A stretch of 64,000 nt of DNA from Marisediminitalea alba (GTDB lineage Bacteria > Pseudomonadota > Gammaproteobacteria > Enterobacterales > Alteromonadaceae): positions 87,217 to 151,216 of the forward strand of contig NZ_PVNP01000192.1 in NCBI RefSeq assembly GCF_002993365.1. Reading direction: 5' to 3'. Shown piece by piece: positions 10,001 through 18,237 of this stretch. Made by a program: the position numbers and the translations under genes. Each line of letters starts with the position of its first letter. Within the stretch, counting starts at the first letter, position 1. Below the pieces are notes generated by a model that was given only the letters and a program-made list of their open reading frames with translations, ran no database searches and had not been told where the DNA came from.

Positions 10001-10915
10001 GCGAATTTCACGCTCACCGCTTAAAAACACCAGAATGTCACCCGGTGGTTCGCGCATCAACTCGTCTACCGCGTGGATGATCCGCTCCACCTGATCGGCA
10101 TCGTCCTCGGCGTCTTCCGGGTCGTGATAGCGAACTTCTACCGGAAAGGTTCTGCCGCTCACTTCGATAATTGGCGCATCGTTGAAATAGCGCGAGAAAC
10201 GCTCGGGATCGATAGTTGCCGAGGTAATAATGACCTTCAGTTCCGGGCGTTTTGCCAGCAGCTGCTTAAGGTAACCAATCAGAAAATCGATATTCAGGCT
10301 GCGCTCGTGGGCCTCATCGATAATGATGGTATCGTACTGATTCAGAAAACGGTCCTGCTGCATTTCTGCCAGCAGCATACCGTCGGTCATCAGTTTTACC
10401 AGACTGTTGTCGCTGACCTGATCAGAAAAGCGAATTTTAAAACCGACTAGATCACCAATAGTGGTGTTGAGTTCATCGGCAATGCGGTTGGCCACGCTGC
10501 GGGCGGCCAGTCGCCGTGGCTGGGTGTGGGCAATGGTACCGGCCACGCCCCGGCCAAGTTCCAGGCAGATTTTAGGGATCTGGGTGGTTTTACCGGAGCC
10601 GGTCTCACCGGCGATAATGACTACCTGATTGTCGGCAATGGCCTGTTTGATGTCATCCTTTCTGTCACTGACCGGCAGCGGCGGATAAGCAATATCCGGA
10701 ATAGACGCCTGGCGCGCCGAGCACTTTTCCACCGAAGCATTAATACGCTCGATGACTTTTGCCAATTGCTGCTGATTGCTCTCATTAGTTAGATCGGCCT
10801 TACCCAGTTTATGTAACTGGCGGCGTATAGGAAACCTGTCTTTAATAAGACATTGCGGCAATTGACTGAGTAACGCACCGATGGGCGAAGGCTTTGACAT
10901 AAAAGCAGATAACAT
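7004..10915 (-). CDS. hrpA: ATP-dependent RNA helicase HrpA
   Basis: A very large DEAH-box RNA helicase, which in E. coli acts on mRNA processing and on stalled ribosomes. The 1303 residues match E. coli HrpA (1300). Walker A is GETGSGKTT (residues 103-111), the DEAH box is at 200-203, SAT follows in the helicase linker (IITSATID), and motif VI is QRAGRCGR. The family-specific long C-terminal region is present and ends in ISAKRVLSVLEAY. The start is the ATG at 10915; a second in-frame ATG at 10900 (MSKPSP) is an equal possibility because neither has a strong ribosome site. Confidence 0.93.
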   Translation of the reverse strand: MLSAFMSKPSPIGALLSQLPQCLIKDRFPIRRQLHKLGKADLTNESNQQQLAKVIERINASVEKCSARQASIPDIAYPPLPVSDRKDDIKQAIADNQVVIIAGETGSGKTTQIPKICLELGRGVAGTIAHTQPRRLAARSVANRIADELNTTIGDLVGFKIRFSDQVSDNSLVKLMTDGMLLAEMQQDRFLNQYDTIIIDEAHERSLNIDFLIGYLKQLLAKRPELKVIITSATIDPERFSRYFNDAPIIEVSGRTFPVEVRYHDPEDAEDDADQVERIIHAVDELMREPPGDILVFLSGEREIRDTQDALSRRQYRHTEIIPLYARLSASEQQRIFQSHSGRRIVLSTNVAETSLTVPGIKYVIDPGTARISRYSARSKVQRLPIEPISQASANQRAGRCGRVSEGICIRLYSEQDYDSRPAFTDPEILRTNLASVILQMASLGLGDINQFDFVQPPDSRQINDGFRLLEEIEAISRKKGRVTLTKLGRQISRLPVDPRYARMVVAAGEFNALMEVMVIAAGLSIQDPRERPQDKRAQADEAHSEFADKDSDFIALWNLWLAFREQQKALSNSQLRKWCHGHFINYLRMREWQDIVSQLRKSVAEIDLRITSQAADYQAIHQALCSGLLSHVGMKDKDREYLGARNTKFMIFPGSGLAKANPKWIVAAELVETSKLFGRMVAKIEPQWLESLGEHLVKRNYAEPHWSKKRGAVTASERVTLFGLPVVAQRYVTYSQIDPATCHQLFIREALVNGETKLRYAFLEDNQALLELADGWEQKTRRRDLMVDEQILVDFYADKLPLEVNNDAAFKKWLKGQSSTDFLRLTEQDVFREQPGTSAANAFPDVWQQGNITLPLSYHFEPNADDDGVTVSIPLPLLNQVVEDGFDWQVPGLREERVVQLIKSLPKRLRRNFVPAPNYAQAALADMRMQEEKSGKPIKLLDALTTKLLRMTGVRVAPEDWHPEQLDKHVIMHFAVVDAENNVLGRGDDLQALKDRLQGRVKETFEQAATPELERKDITTWDFDTLPASFTQKHGGFEVQAYPALVNHNGRVDIELIAEQDKATVLHQQGLNRLLMLGMPSPVNYLEQKLPNKAKLGLYFNPFGQIKALIDDCILAGIDALSHEFQAKHELVIRDKESFDRCLEHVRANINESVLAIAQQVETGLTLAHQCQKKMKGKVSLDMVAGLNHVKQHLGTLVYPGFVAEVGFARLADWNRYIKALARRLEKLPVDPNRDRLQQITLDKVEQAYAAVLNKYHADKVPAELAEVRWMIEELRVSLFAQQLGTAYPISAKRVLSVLEAY

Positions 10916-11044
10916 CCGGAAACTAAAAACGCAGCGATCCTAGAAGAACCGCAACCATTTTTCCAGTCTCAATATCCCGAATGCCAGCCTGCTGGTCTTT
11001 TATTATGCCAGCATCACTGTATAAATCAGGCGTTATCGGCCTTA

Positions 11045-11464
11045 TCAGGCGGTTTTGGGGTATTCCGCGTGTAAGTGTTTATCGATAGCAAACAGGATCT
11101 GACTGCGGGTAATGCAGCCGACCAGCTTGTTATCGCTGTTGACCACCGGATACACCTTAGGTTTTTCAACCAGCAGCTTTTCTGCCACTTCCAGAATCGA
11201 CATATCTTCACGCACCGTGAGTACTGGCGTTTTCATGATTTCACCCACGCGACACACCTGCTCACGGTAATAGGTCGATTCCACCATGGCTTTGATGCAG
11301 TCCTGTTCGGATAAAAAGCCACACAACTGCCCTGCACTATCCAGCACAGGTCCACCGGACTGGTTGTTTTGCAGTAGCTTTTCTACCGCTTCAGCCACCG
11401 GCATTGACTCAGTGAGCTTAACCGGATGCTGACTCATGTATTTACCTACCAGTAACGATTCCAT
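11045..11464 (-). CDS. Two-CBS-domain protein
   Basis: A 139-residue protein made of two CBS motifs and little else (VGKYMSQHPVKLTESM, then MKTPVLTVREDMSILEVAEKL). CBS pairs bind adenosyl nucleotides and normally regulate partner enzymes or channels. The ATG at 11464 is chosen because AAGGAGG lies four to five bases before it; the same frame is open to 11563, but that N-terminal extension lacks a ribosome site. No partner enzyme is adjacent. Confidence 0.85.
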   Translation of the reverse strand: MESLLVGKYMSQHPVKLTESMPVAEAVEKLLQNNQSGGPVLDSAGQLCGFLSEQDCIKAMVESTYYREQVCRVGEIMKTPVLTVREDMSILEVAEKLLVEKPKVYPVVNSDNKLVGCITRSQILFAIDKHLHAEYPKTA

Positions 11465-11755
11465 AGATCCTCCTTTGCCACGATTAAACCTTACGCTCTG
11501 CTGTGGCATGATTGTTATTATCAAGAGGGTGATAGCGCATACTACAGCTATATAACGGGGCATTGTTGCCCGGCTATTAAGACAGCCTCTGGGGCGTCTT
11601 GCCCTGTAATAAGCCTAGTTCAGAATGCGATGGAATGTTAACTTTTTCTTAACACTACTTTGGTCGTAATAAGGGGGTAATTTAGGAGGAGGAAAGGTAA
11701 TTTTAGCAGGCTGTCTGAACGCAGAAACCCTATTTACATCACCTTTTAAAGCATT

Positions 11756-11783
11756 CCGGACATTAACAGGTATCAATGTCCGG
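11756..11783 (-). terminator. Possible weak terminator hairpin after the isoaspartyl peptidase gene
   Basis: A perfect nine-base inverted repeat CCGGACATT/AATGTCCGG with a ten-base loop begins eight bases after the stop codon of the peptidase gene. It has no long U-tract on the minus strand, so intrinsic termination would be weak. Confidence 0.4.
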
Positions 11784-11791
11784 TATCAGTT

Positions 11792-12814
11792 TTACTCAAC
11801 CCATTCTTTATAGATGCCAACTTTCACTTTGCCGTCAGTATCGATTTGCGCCCGGTACATACCGGCAGAATTAAACACCGCGGCAATGTTGCCATCGTGG
11901 TCAATGGCGATAATACCGCCATCGCCGCCGGCTTCGACCAGCACATCGTTAATTACTGTATTGGCCGCCTCATCAAGGCTGACGCCGGTATACTTCATCC
12001 GTGAGCAAATATCTGCAGCAACATGGTAGCGAATAAAATACTCACCGTGACCGGTAGCTGATACCGCACAGCTGCTATTATCGGCCCAGGTACCGGCACC
12101 AATGACCGGCGAGTCACCAATGCGGCCATAACGCTTGGCTGTCATGCCGCCGGTGGACGTGCCAGCCACCAGGTTGCCCTGCTTATCGATAACGACAGCG
12201 CCAACCGTACCGAAGCGCTCGTTGCCCCGCTGGCCACCGTAAGCAATGCCTGCCTTTAAAATCCGTTCGCGGGCTTTTTCCAGCGCTTTGTAGCGACGGT
12301 CGGTATCGAAAATATGGTTATCAACCGGCTCCATACCGCGCGACAAGGCAAATTCTTCGGCGCCTTCACCACTTAACATAACATGGGGAGAGTGCTCCAT
12401 CACCGCTTGTGCGGCGGCAATCGGGCTGGCGATAGTTTTAACGCCCGCTACCGCGCCTGCGTTTAATGTGCCACCGTGCATCATAGAGGCATCCAGCTCA
12501 TGTTCGCCGTCAAATGTGTACACCGCGCCAATACCGGCGTTAAACAGTGGCGATTGCTCCAGCACCTGAATGGTTTCTACCACTGCAGTTTCACCATCTA
12601 CACCGGACTGCAGTAACGCGTAACCTTTCTTAACTGCTTCGGTAAGCTTCTCAACATAGGCTTTCTCGCGCTCGGGAGTCATGTTTTTTTTCAGTATTGT
12701 GCCGGCACCGCCGTGGATAACAATGGCAACGTCAGCCGCCATAGCCTGAAAGGATAAACCCAGTGCGCACAAAGAAGCAGCGAGAAGAGGTTTGACAGAT
12801 ACATTTTTCAACAT
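11792..12814 (-). CDS. Exported isoaspartyl peptidase / L-asparaginase (Ntn hydrolase)
   Basis: A plant-type asparaginase/isoaspartyl dipeptidase that self-cleaves to expose a catalytic threonine. The 340 residues begin with a signal peptide (LLAASLCALGLSFQAMA), so the enzyme is periplasmic, unlike cytosolic E. coli IaaA. Family marks are VIHGGAGTI near the mature N-terminus, NAGIGAVYTFDGEHELDASMM, the autocleavage site RFGTVGAVVID (the Thr is the nucleophile), and the substrate loop TSTGGMTAKRYGRIGDSPVIGAGTWAD. It probably recycles isoaspartyl peptides or asparagine from periplasmic material. It appears monocistronic. Confidence 0.9.
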   Translation of the reverse strand: MLKNVSVKPLLAASLCALGLSFQAMAADVAIVIHGGAGTILKKNMTPEREKAYVEKLTEAVKKGYALLQSGVDGETAVVETIQVLEQSPLFNAGIGAVYTFDGEHELDASMMHGGTLNAGAVAGVKTIASPIAAAQAVMEHSPHVMLSGEGAEEFALSRGMEPVDNHIFDTDRRYKALEKARERILKAGIAYGGQRGNERFGTVGAVVIDKQGNLVAGTSTGGMTAKRYGRIGDSPVIGAGTWADNSSCAVSATGHGEYFIRYHVAADICSRMKYTGVSLDEAANTVINDVLVEAGGDGGIIAIDHDGNIAAVFNSAGMYRAQIDTDGKVKVGIYKEWVE

Positions 12815-13003
12815 TAGTGGTTCCCAATATTTATTATCGTTGTGTAATTTACTCTACTGCCTATTGCCTGCAGGTACCAGAGTCATTCACCCTGCAAGAG
12901 CGGGACTTCCTCCCGAACACTGATTTTCTGGCTTCTCCCCCGGTTAACCATGTTAGGATGTCGCTATAAAAGCAAAAGCGTTACGGATTAAACGACCTAA
13001 ACC

Positions 13004-14443
13004 ATGAGTACTACCAGTTCTGCAACTTTTCTCTGGCACGATTACGAAACCTGGGGAGTCAGCCCGCAAAAAGACCAGCCGAGTCAGTTTGCTGCCATCC
13101 GCACCGATCAGGATCTCAATGAGGTGGGCAAACCCATTAATATTATGTGTCGCATTAGCAACGATTACCTGCCCCATCCGCAGGCGGCACTGGTGACCAA
13201 ACTGACACCACAGCACACCCTGCGGGACGGCATGACAGAAGCAGACTTTGCCGCCAAAGTACATCAGGCCATGAGCGAACCCAATACCTGCGTGGTGGGC
13301 TACAACAGCATTCGCTTCGACGATGAAGTGAGTCGCTACATGTTTTATCGAAACTTTTACGACCCCTATGGCCGGGAATGGCAAAACGGCAATAGTCGCT
13401 GGGATATCATTGATCTGGTTCGGGCCTGTTACGCGCTCCGCCCGGAAGGTATTGAGTGGCCGCTAAGGGAAGACGGCAGCCCGAGCTTTAAGCTTGAATT
13501 ACTCACCGCAGCAAACGGTATCGATCATGGTCAGGCTCACGACGCCCTGGCTGATGTGCGTGCCACCATTGCGCTGGCGCGTCTGATAAAGGAAAAACAG
13601 CCTAAGCTGTTCGACTATGCGTTCTCGTTACGCCAGAAAGCCCAGGTAATTAAACAAATAAATCTGCAGCAACTTACTCCATTGGTACATGTTTCATCGA
13701 AGATCCCCGCCAGTCAGGGCTGTTGCACCTGGATCCTGCCGGTTGCGCAGCATCCCTCTAACCCTAACGCGATTATTTGCGTAGACTTAAGCAAGGATCC
13801 ACAAGCTATTTTAAACGAGAATGCCGAAACCCTGCGTAGCCTGCTGTATGCGCGCCAGGAGAGCTTCGAGGAAGGCCAGCAACGCCCGGGGATTAAGCTT
13901 ATCCACATTAACCGTTCGCCGTTTATTACCACCGCTAAAGCGCTGACCGAAGACAATGCCGATCGCCTGGGCCTTAACCGTGATCAGTGCCTGGAAAATT
14001 ACAAACGCCTGGCCGAAGATAACGCCTGGCGGGATACCCTGATTGAGCTTTACAATGAGCCTCATGAAGATAGCGAAGTTGATGCCGATCACGCACTCTA
14101 CAGCGGCGGCTTTTTAACTAACGAAGAGAAACACTGGTGCGATGATGTGCGAGAGGCTCAGCCGGAGCAGCTCAGCGTACTTGCTGAGCGCATGCAGAAC
14201 CCCAAACTCAAAACCCTGCTGTTTCGTTATCGGGCCAGAAACTACCCACATACACTGACGTTTGAGGAAAGCCAGCGTTGGCAGCAGCACCGCCAATTTA
14301 GATTGACAGCGCCAGATTCTCCGGCCAGTATCACCATAGATGCTTACCTGCTGGAGCTGGAACAACTGGCCATGCAACATGCAGAAAATAACGAGCACAA
14401 AGCGATATTGAAAGCGTTATACGATTACGCACAAAATTTGTAG
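13004..14443 (+). CDS. sbcB: Exodeoxyribonuclease I
   Basis: A single-strand-specific 3'-5' DNA exonuclease of recombination and mismatch repair. The 479 residues match E. coli SbcB (475). The DnaQ-like catalytic domain begins WHDYETWG (Asp13, Glu15), continues with NSIRFDDEVSRYMFYRNF and ends with the third motif AHDALADVRATIALARL. The SH3-like and helical ExoI C-terminal domain follows, with RYRARNYPHTLTFEE. It lies alone, with the FapA-like gene 107 bases downstream. Confidence 0.94.
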   Translation: MSTTSSATFLWHDYETWGVSPQKDQPSQFAAIRTDQDLNEVGKPINIMCRISNDYLPHPQAALVTKLTPQHTLRDGMTEADFAAKVHQAMSEPNTCVVGYNSIRFDDEVSRYMFYRNFYDPYGREWQNGNSRWDIIDLVRACYALRPEGIEWPLREDGSPSFKLELLTAANGIDHGQAHDALADVRATIALARLIKEKQPKLFDYAFSLRQKAQVIKQINLQQLTPLVHVSSKIPASQGCCTWILPVAQHPSNPNAIICVDLSKDPQAILNENAETLRSLLYARQESFEEGQQRPGIKLIHINRSPFITTAKALTEDNADRLGLNRDQCLENYKRLAEDNAWRDTLIELYNEPHEDSEVDADHALYSGGFLTNEEKHWCDDVREAQPEQLSVLAERMQNPKLKTLLFRYRARNYPHTLTFEESQRWQQHRQFRLTAPDSPASITIDAYLLELEQLAMQHAENNEHKAILKALYDYAQNL

Positions 14444-14550
14444 TATTTGTGTAGGGTCAACCGCTACAGAAATACCCAAAATTGCAGATATAGAATAATA
14501 ATAACGACGACTTGTTCACGTGCGCGCAGCGCTAACAGACAGGAATGGCA

Positions 14551-16209
14551 ATGCAAGGTGTAAAATTTTCTTTCGATACCAACCGGGAAAACGTAACGTT
14601 AACCATCTCCCCCGGTGAATTGGAACAGGAGCTCTCGGCAGAAGAAGTCCATAAAGCGCTGTGTGAACAGGGCTTTGATGAAGTCTATCTGTCAGAGAAC
14701 GCCATCAAAACAGCCTGTGATAAGGCGAATCACTTGTTCAAAACCCGTGACAGTTCACAACAGGTGGTTGAACAGGTTGGCGAACGACGCCATACCGAAG
14801 TTGAGTTTCGCATTAGCGAAGACAATATGAGCGCCTATGCCATTCTTACAGCGCCTCACGGTGGCCAGTTGCCGCGGGCTGAACAAATCCAGATGATGGC
14901 AAAAAATAACGGTATACGTCGCGGCGTAGGCATTAAACGCATTCGCGCGTTGCTTGATAGAGTCGCCGAGGCAGAGCCTGGTAGTCATGTTGAAGGTGAA
15001 ATCGCCAAAGGGCTACCGCCTCGCGACGGCCACTCATCTAAACAGGTGCCATTGGTCCCTAACGCGCTGGAGCGCGTGCTCAAGCCTCAGGCTAAAACCG
15101 ATAAAAAAGTCGATTTACGTAACCTTGGCGAAATTGTCTGCGTTAAAGCCGGCGCCGAAGTGCTGCGTCGTGAAGCGCCCGGCAAAGGCCGCCATGGCTT
15201 TGATGTGCACGGCAACGTACTACCATCAAAAATTGGTGACTGGGTACCACTTAATCTAGGAAGTGGCACCGCGCTTAGCGATCATGATGAAAACCTGGTG
15301 GTCTCTACTATTGCTGGCATGCCCAAATACAACAACCTGGTGATGCAGGTTGACGATACCTTTATTTGCCAGGGTGTTAACGTGGGTACCGGCCATATTA
15401 CCTATGAGGGTTCTGTGCTGGTTAATGGTGACGTGACTGAAAATATGATTGTCAAAGCCAAAGGGGATGTCACCGTGAATGGCTTTGCCGAGTCTGCTCA
15501 TATCCAGGCTGACGGCGATGTCATCATCACCGAAGGGGCAATGGGTAAGCAGTCAGACAATCACAACGAATATACCTGCACTATCCAGGCCGGTGGCAGC
15601 GTGTATCTACAACATGGACAGGGGCTCGACATTATCTGTGGTGGCAACCTGAATGTAGGCCGCCAGCTTGCCCATTGCCGGGTCATTACCGGTGGCCAGA
15701 TTGTGGTGGGACAGCCGGATAACCCACAAGGTAACTTGTTTGCCTGCGAAATCAGCAGTCATGGCCCGGTCATCGCGGGTACCGTAGGTGCAGTCTCAGG
15801 CAGTACTTTGCGTATTGATTTCAGCATGGGCTTTAATCAGCTCCAGGCCCGTAAAGACAGTTTTGAGGAGCTGCTGCGTCAGATCCGCGGTAATGCTGAA
15901 CGACACAAACAGAAAATTGACAACATCAATAACCGCGTTGTGCCCAAATCTTTACTCAGCAAGGTTGACGAAGCTAAAGAAATGCTCAAAAACGAATCGA
16001 ACCTGCTGACCTGGATGGAGAGTAAATCGGTAGAGATGTCACAGGCCAAACAACAGTATCAGGAAGCCGCTAAGCTGATTGCCAACAAAAAACTGTACTC
16101 CGGCGTGTCGGTTAAACTCAACAACCGTAACTGGCGTTCCGAACGGGAATACGACCGGGCGCAAGTCAGCTACGATATGCATCAGTGGAAATACGAACCA
16201 CTGGTATAG
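14551..16209 (+). CDS. FapA/DUF342-family protein
   Basis: A 552-residue cytoplasmic protein with the FapA (flagellar assembly protein A, DUF342) architecture: a divergent N-terminal alpha/beta part, a right-handed beta-helix of repeated GDV/GNV turns (about residues 270-420, e.g. GSVLVNGDVTENMIVKAKGDVTVNG), and a long coiled coil to about residue 520. Homologues in Vibrio and Shewanella act in polar flagellar placement or assembly, but the exact job is unsettled. The ATG at 14551 is preferred over 14545 because AGGA (14541-14544) sits six bases before it and directly abuts the earlier one. No flagellar gene is nearby. Confidence 0.82.
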   Translation: MQGVKFSFDTNRENVTLTISPGELEQELSAEEVHKALCEQGFDEVYLSENAIKTACDKANHLFKTRDSSQQVVEQVGERRHTEVEFRISEDNMSAYAILTAPHGGQLPRAEQIQMMAKNNGIRRGVGIKRIRALLDRVAEAEPGSHVEGEIAKGLPPRDGHSSKQVPLVPNALERVLKPQAKTDKKVDLRNLGEIVCVKAGAEVLRREAPGKGRHGFDVHGNVLPSKIGDWVPLNLGSGTALSDHDENLVVSTIAGMPKYNNLVMQVDDTFICQGVNVGTGHITYEGSVLVNGDVTENMIVKAKGDVTVNGFAESAHIQADGDVIITEGAMGKQSDNHNEYTCTIQAGGSVYLQHGQGLDIICGGNLNVGRQLAHCRVITGGQIVVGQPDNPQGNLFACEISSHGPVIAGTVGAVSGSTLRIDFSMGFNQLQARKDSFEELLRQIRGNAERHKQKIDNINNRVVPKSLLSKVDEAKEMLKNESNLLTWMESKSVEMSQAKQQYQEAAKLIANKKLYSGVSVKLNNRNWRSEREYDRAQVSYDMHQWKYEPLV

Positions 16210-16280
16210 TCCAATACAGAAAATGCCTCTTTCCCAAGGGGCTGTTCTGCCCTCCCTCCTAAACAGTTAATGCTATTTAA

Positions 16281-16531
16281 TGCGAAGAAAGAACTATATT
16301 TTTGGCCCTATTTCAGTGTTGTCATCGTCACTGGCAGACATAACAAAGTAGAAGAATCATCATGGATGAGGATTCAGTCGATGCGGCACAGGGATGTGCC
16401 GTCATTGACGGTCTAGTTTGTTCTGCCAGAGACGATGACGCCTTTCACTGATAAGGGCTGCGGGGAGTCCAGAGGGGGTCGCACAACCCCCTCTGGTCGA
16501 CGTCGGCGACTCCGACAAAAATCTATAAACA
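16281..16531 (+). repeat. Dispersed structured intergenic repeat, copy 2
   Basis: Second copy of the element at 2497-2752, same orientation, between the FapA gene (+) and the SBP/GGDEF gene (-). The core inverted repeat is 16313-16451. The apical ~60 bases are identical to copy 1. In the stem, a G-C pair of copy 1 is A-T here and a G-T wobble of copy 1 is C-G here, so pairing is kept while sequence changes. The downstream hairpin is cleaner than in copy 1: CCAGAGGGGG/CCCCCTCTGG around a GTCGCACAA-type loop. The 29-codon frame (16362-16451) persists but with P-to-L, V-to-A and S-to-R changes. Confidence 0.85.
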
Positions 16532-16612
16532 TCTTCCTTTGCTGACCCCTAACAATAAATGCGAAATTACACTATTGATCAAACCACCTATTGAAGCATG
16601 TTGTTTGGGGCT

Positions 16613-16640
16613 AAAAGGGCAGCTGCACGCTGCCCTTTTT
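16613..16640. terminator. Bidirectional intrinsic terminator
   Basis: An 11-base perfect stem AAAAGGGCAGC/GCTGCCCTTTT with a five-base loop (TGCAC). It has T-runs on either strand and sits 20 bases from the stop of the minus-strand SBP/GGDEF gene, so it can serve both converging transcripts. Confidence 0.8.
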
Positions 16641-16659
16641 GATACTAAACTGAAGCCTC

Positions 16660-18078
16660 TCAGGTTTCCGCTATCATCACCTTACCACTATGATGACGAC
16701 GCGCCAGGTATAATGCCTGACTGGCTCTTTCATACCAATCGGCAAAGGTTTCACCTTCCTGCAAAGCGGCTAGTCCTATCGAGAATGGTAATAAACGAAT
16801 GTCATCCCGGGGATGCGTTTCAATGGCATCCTTTAATCGCTCTGCCAGAATTTTCGATGCTGCAATGGGCGTTTGCGGGCACAGGATAATAATTTGTTCA
16901 GCACTCCAACGTCCGGCGATATCGACTTCCCGCACGCTGCGCAGGCAGACTCTGGCCAGCTCTCTCATGCTCTCTTCCGAGAATAGTTTATCGCCGGGGT
17001 GTGGCCGCACATTCTGAGTAGAAAAATCAAACAGGATCAGCGTAGCCGCGGTGTGGAAACGGTTAAAGCGAGACACTTCATCTTCTGCCCGGTGCAGCAT
17101 AAAATTGCGGTTATACAGATTGGTGGCAGTATCATGGGAGGATAAAAACTCCAGCATGCGGTTTTTTTCCAGCAATACCGACCGCAGGTTTTCCATTTCT
17201 TCCTGCTTTGAACGTAATTCACGACTGTACCTGCGCATAATATTGCGCCGCCAGAACAGTGTGGCCAGAATCACCGCAACACAGGCAATGCCCAGCACCG
17301 CCAAACGAAAATCCTGATGGTACTGGCGTTTTACATTGCTCCAGCGTTTATAGATATCCACCCGAGCCGCTTCGGGAATTCGCTCAATGGCGTCATTAAT
17401 TTGGGCAACCAGTTCCGGGTACGCTTTGTTTACGCCCATACGCAGGGAATTGTAGGGTTCAGCATAACCAACGATAGCCATTTCCTGCATATTCATTTTA
17501 TTCAATTCTGTATTAATACTCAGCAGTGCACCGGCAAACACATCAACGTCACCACTGCTCAACGCCCGTAGTCCTTCTCCTTCACTTTCGAATAGCTGCA
17601 GGCTGAGCTGTGAATAATAACGAGCCAGGTAATCGGCCAGAAATGAATCTTTTGCCACACCCAATAACTGATTATTCAGCCCTTCCAGGCCCTGGTACAT
17701 TACTTTAGCATCACGGGCGATAAGCACATTCGGCGATTGAAAGTATGGCACCGTGAAATCAAGGTACACATTGCGGTGCGCAGAACTGTTGAGCATCGAC
17801 ATCAGCATACAACGGCCGGTTTGCACATACTCAAGAGATTGACGGAAAGAGTCGGTTTTAACCAGTTTGAAATTCAGATTAGCCAGCTCCCCTACCAATT
17901 TGAGGTAGTCGGCAGAAATCCCCACGTGTTTGTCATTGCGGAGCATTTCGTAAGGAACCCAGGCCGGGTCTATACAGTAGGTTACTGATTTTGGGCTGGC
18001 ACTTGCCTTACCTGCAAAACTAGCGGCGCAGATAACAAAGCAAAGCGTAAATACTGTTCGTAATTTGAACATCACCAT
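16660..18078 (-). CDS. Periplasmic-binding-domain / transmembrane / degenerate GGDEF protein
   Basis: The order of parts is: signal peptide (ending AGKASA); a bacterial extracellular solute-binding family 3 domain (VTYCIDPAWVPYEM to about VDIYKRW); one membrane segment (LAVLGIACVAVILATLFW); a coiled linker; and a C-terminal GGDEF-type domain starting SHDTATNLYNRNFML. The active-site loop that should read GG(D/E)EF is WSAEQ, encoded at 16894-16908, so both glycines and the phenylalanine are lost and diguanylate cyclase activity is unlikely. The protein may sense an amino-acid-like ligand and act by binding. The ATG at 18078 is used; the frame opens at a TTG at 18102, and a further ATG lies at 18072. 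Confidence 0.8.
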   Translation of the reverse strand: MVMFKLRTVFTLCFVICAASFAGKASASPKSVTYCIDPAWVPYEMLRNDKHVGISADYLKLVGELANLNFKLVKTDSFRQSLEYVQTGRCMLMSMLNSSAHRNVYLDFTVPYFQSPNVLIARDAKVMYQGLEGLNNQLLGVAKDSFLADYLARYYSQLSLQLFESEGEGLRALSSGDVDVFAGALLSINTELNKMNMQEMAIVGYAEPYNSLRMGVNKAYPELVAQINDAIERIPEAARVDIYKRWSNVKRQYHQDFRLAVLGIACVAVILATLFWRRNIMRRYSRELRSKQEEMENLRSVLLEKNRMLEFLSSHDTATNLYNRNFMLHRAEDEVSRFNRFHTAATLILFDFSTQNVRPHPGDKLFSEESMRELARVCLRSVREVDIAGRWSAEQIIILCPQTPIAASKILAERLKDAIETHPRDDIRLLPFSIGLAALQEGETFADWYERASQALYLARRHHSGKVMIAET

Positions 18079-18192
18079 GTCATTTATTCTTGTTTTTACC
18101 AAGTATGCGTTGCAGCGTGCTTTAAATCAACTCATTGAAACAATTACGAATAAAATCAATGTAATGTTCAGGACTATCTGATTGGTAAATGT

Positions 18193-18222
18193 ACACAGGG
18201 CCGCCTGAAGCTGGCCCTGTGT
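18193..18222 (-). terminator. Hairpin after the thiolase gene
   Basis: A perfect ten-base stem ACACAGGGCC/GGCCCTGTGT with a ten-base loop starts 15 bases after the thiolase stop. The U-tract on the minus strand is poor, so it may act as an mRNA-end stabiliser rather than a strong terminator. Confidence 0.55.
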
Positions 18223-18237
18223 TATTAGCGGCTCTGA

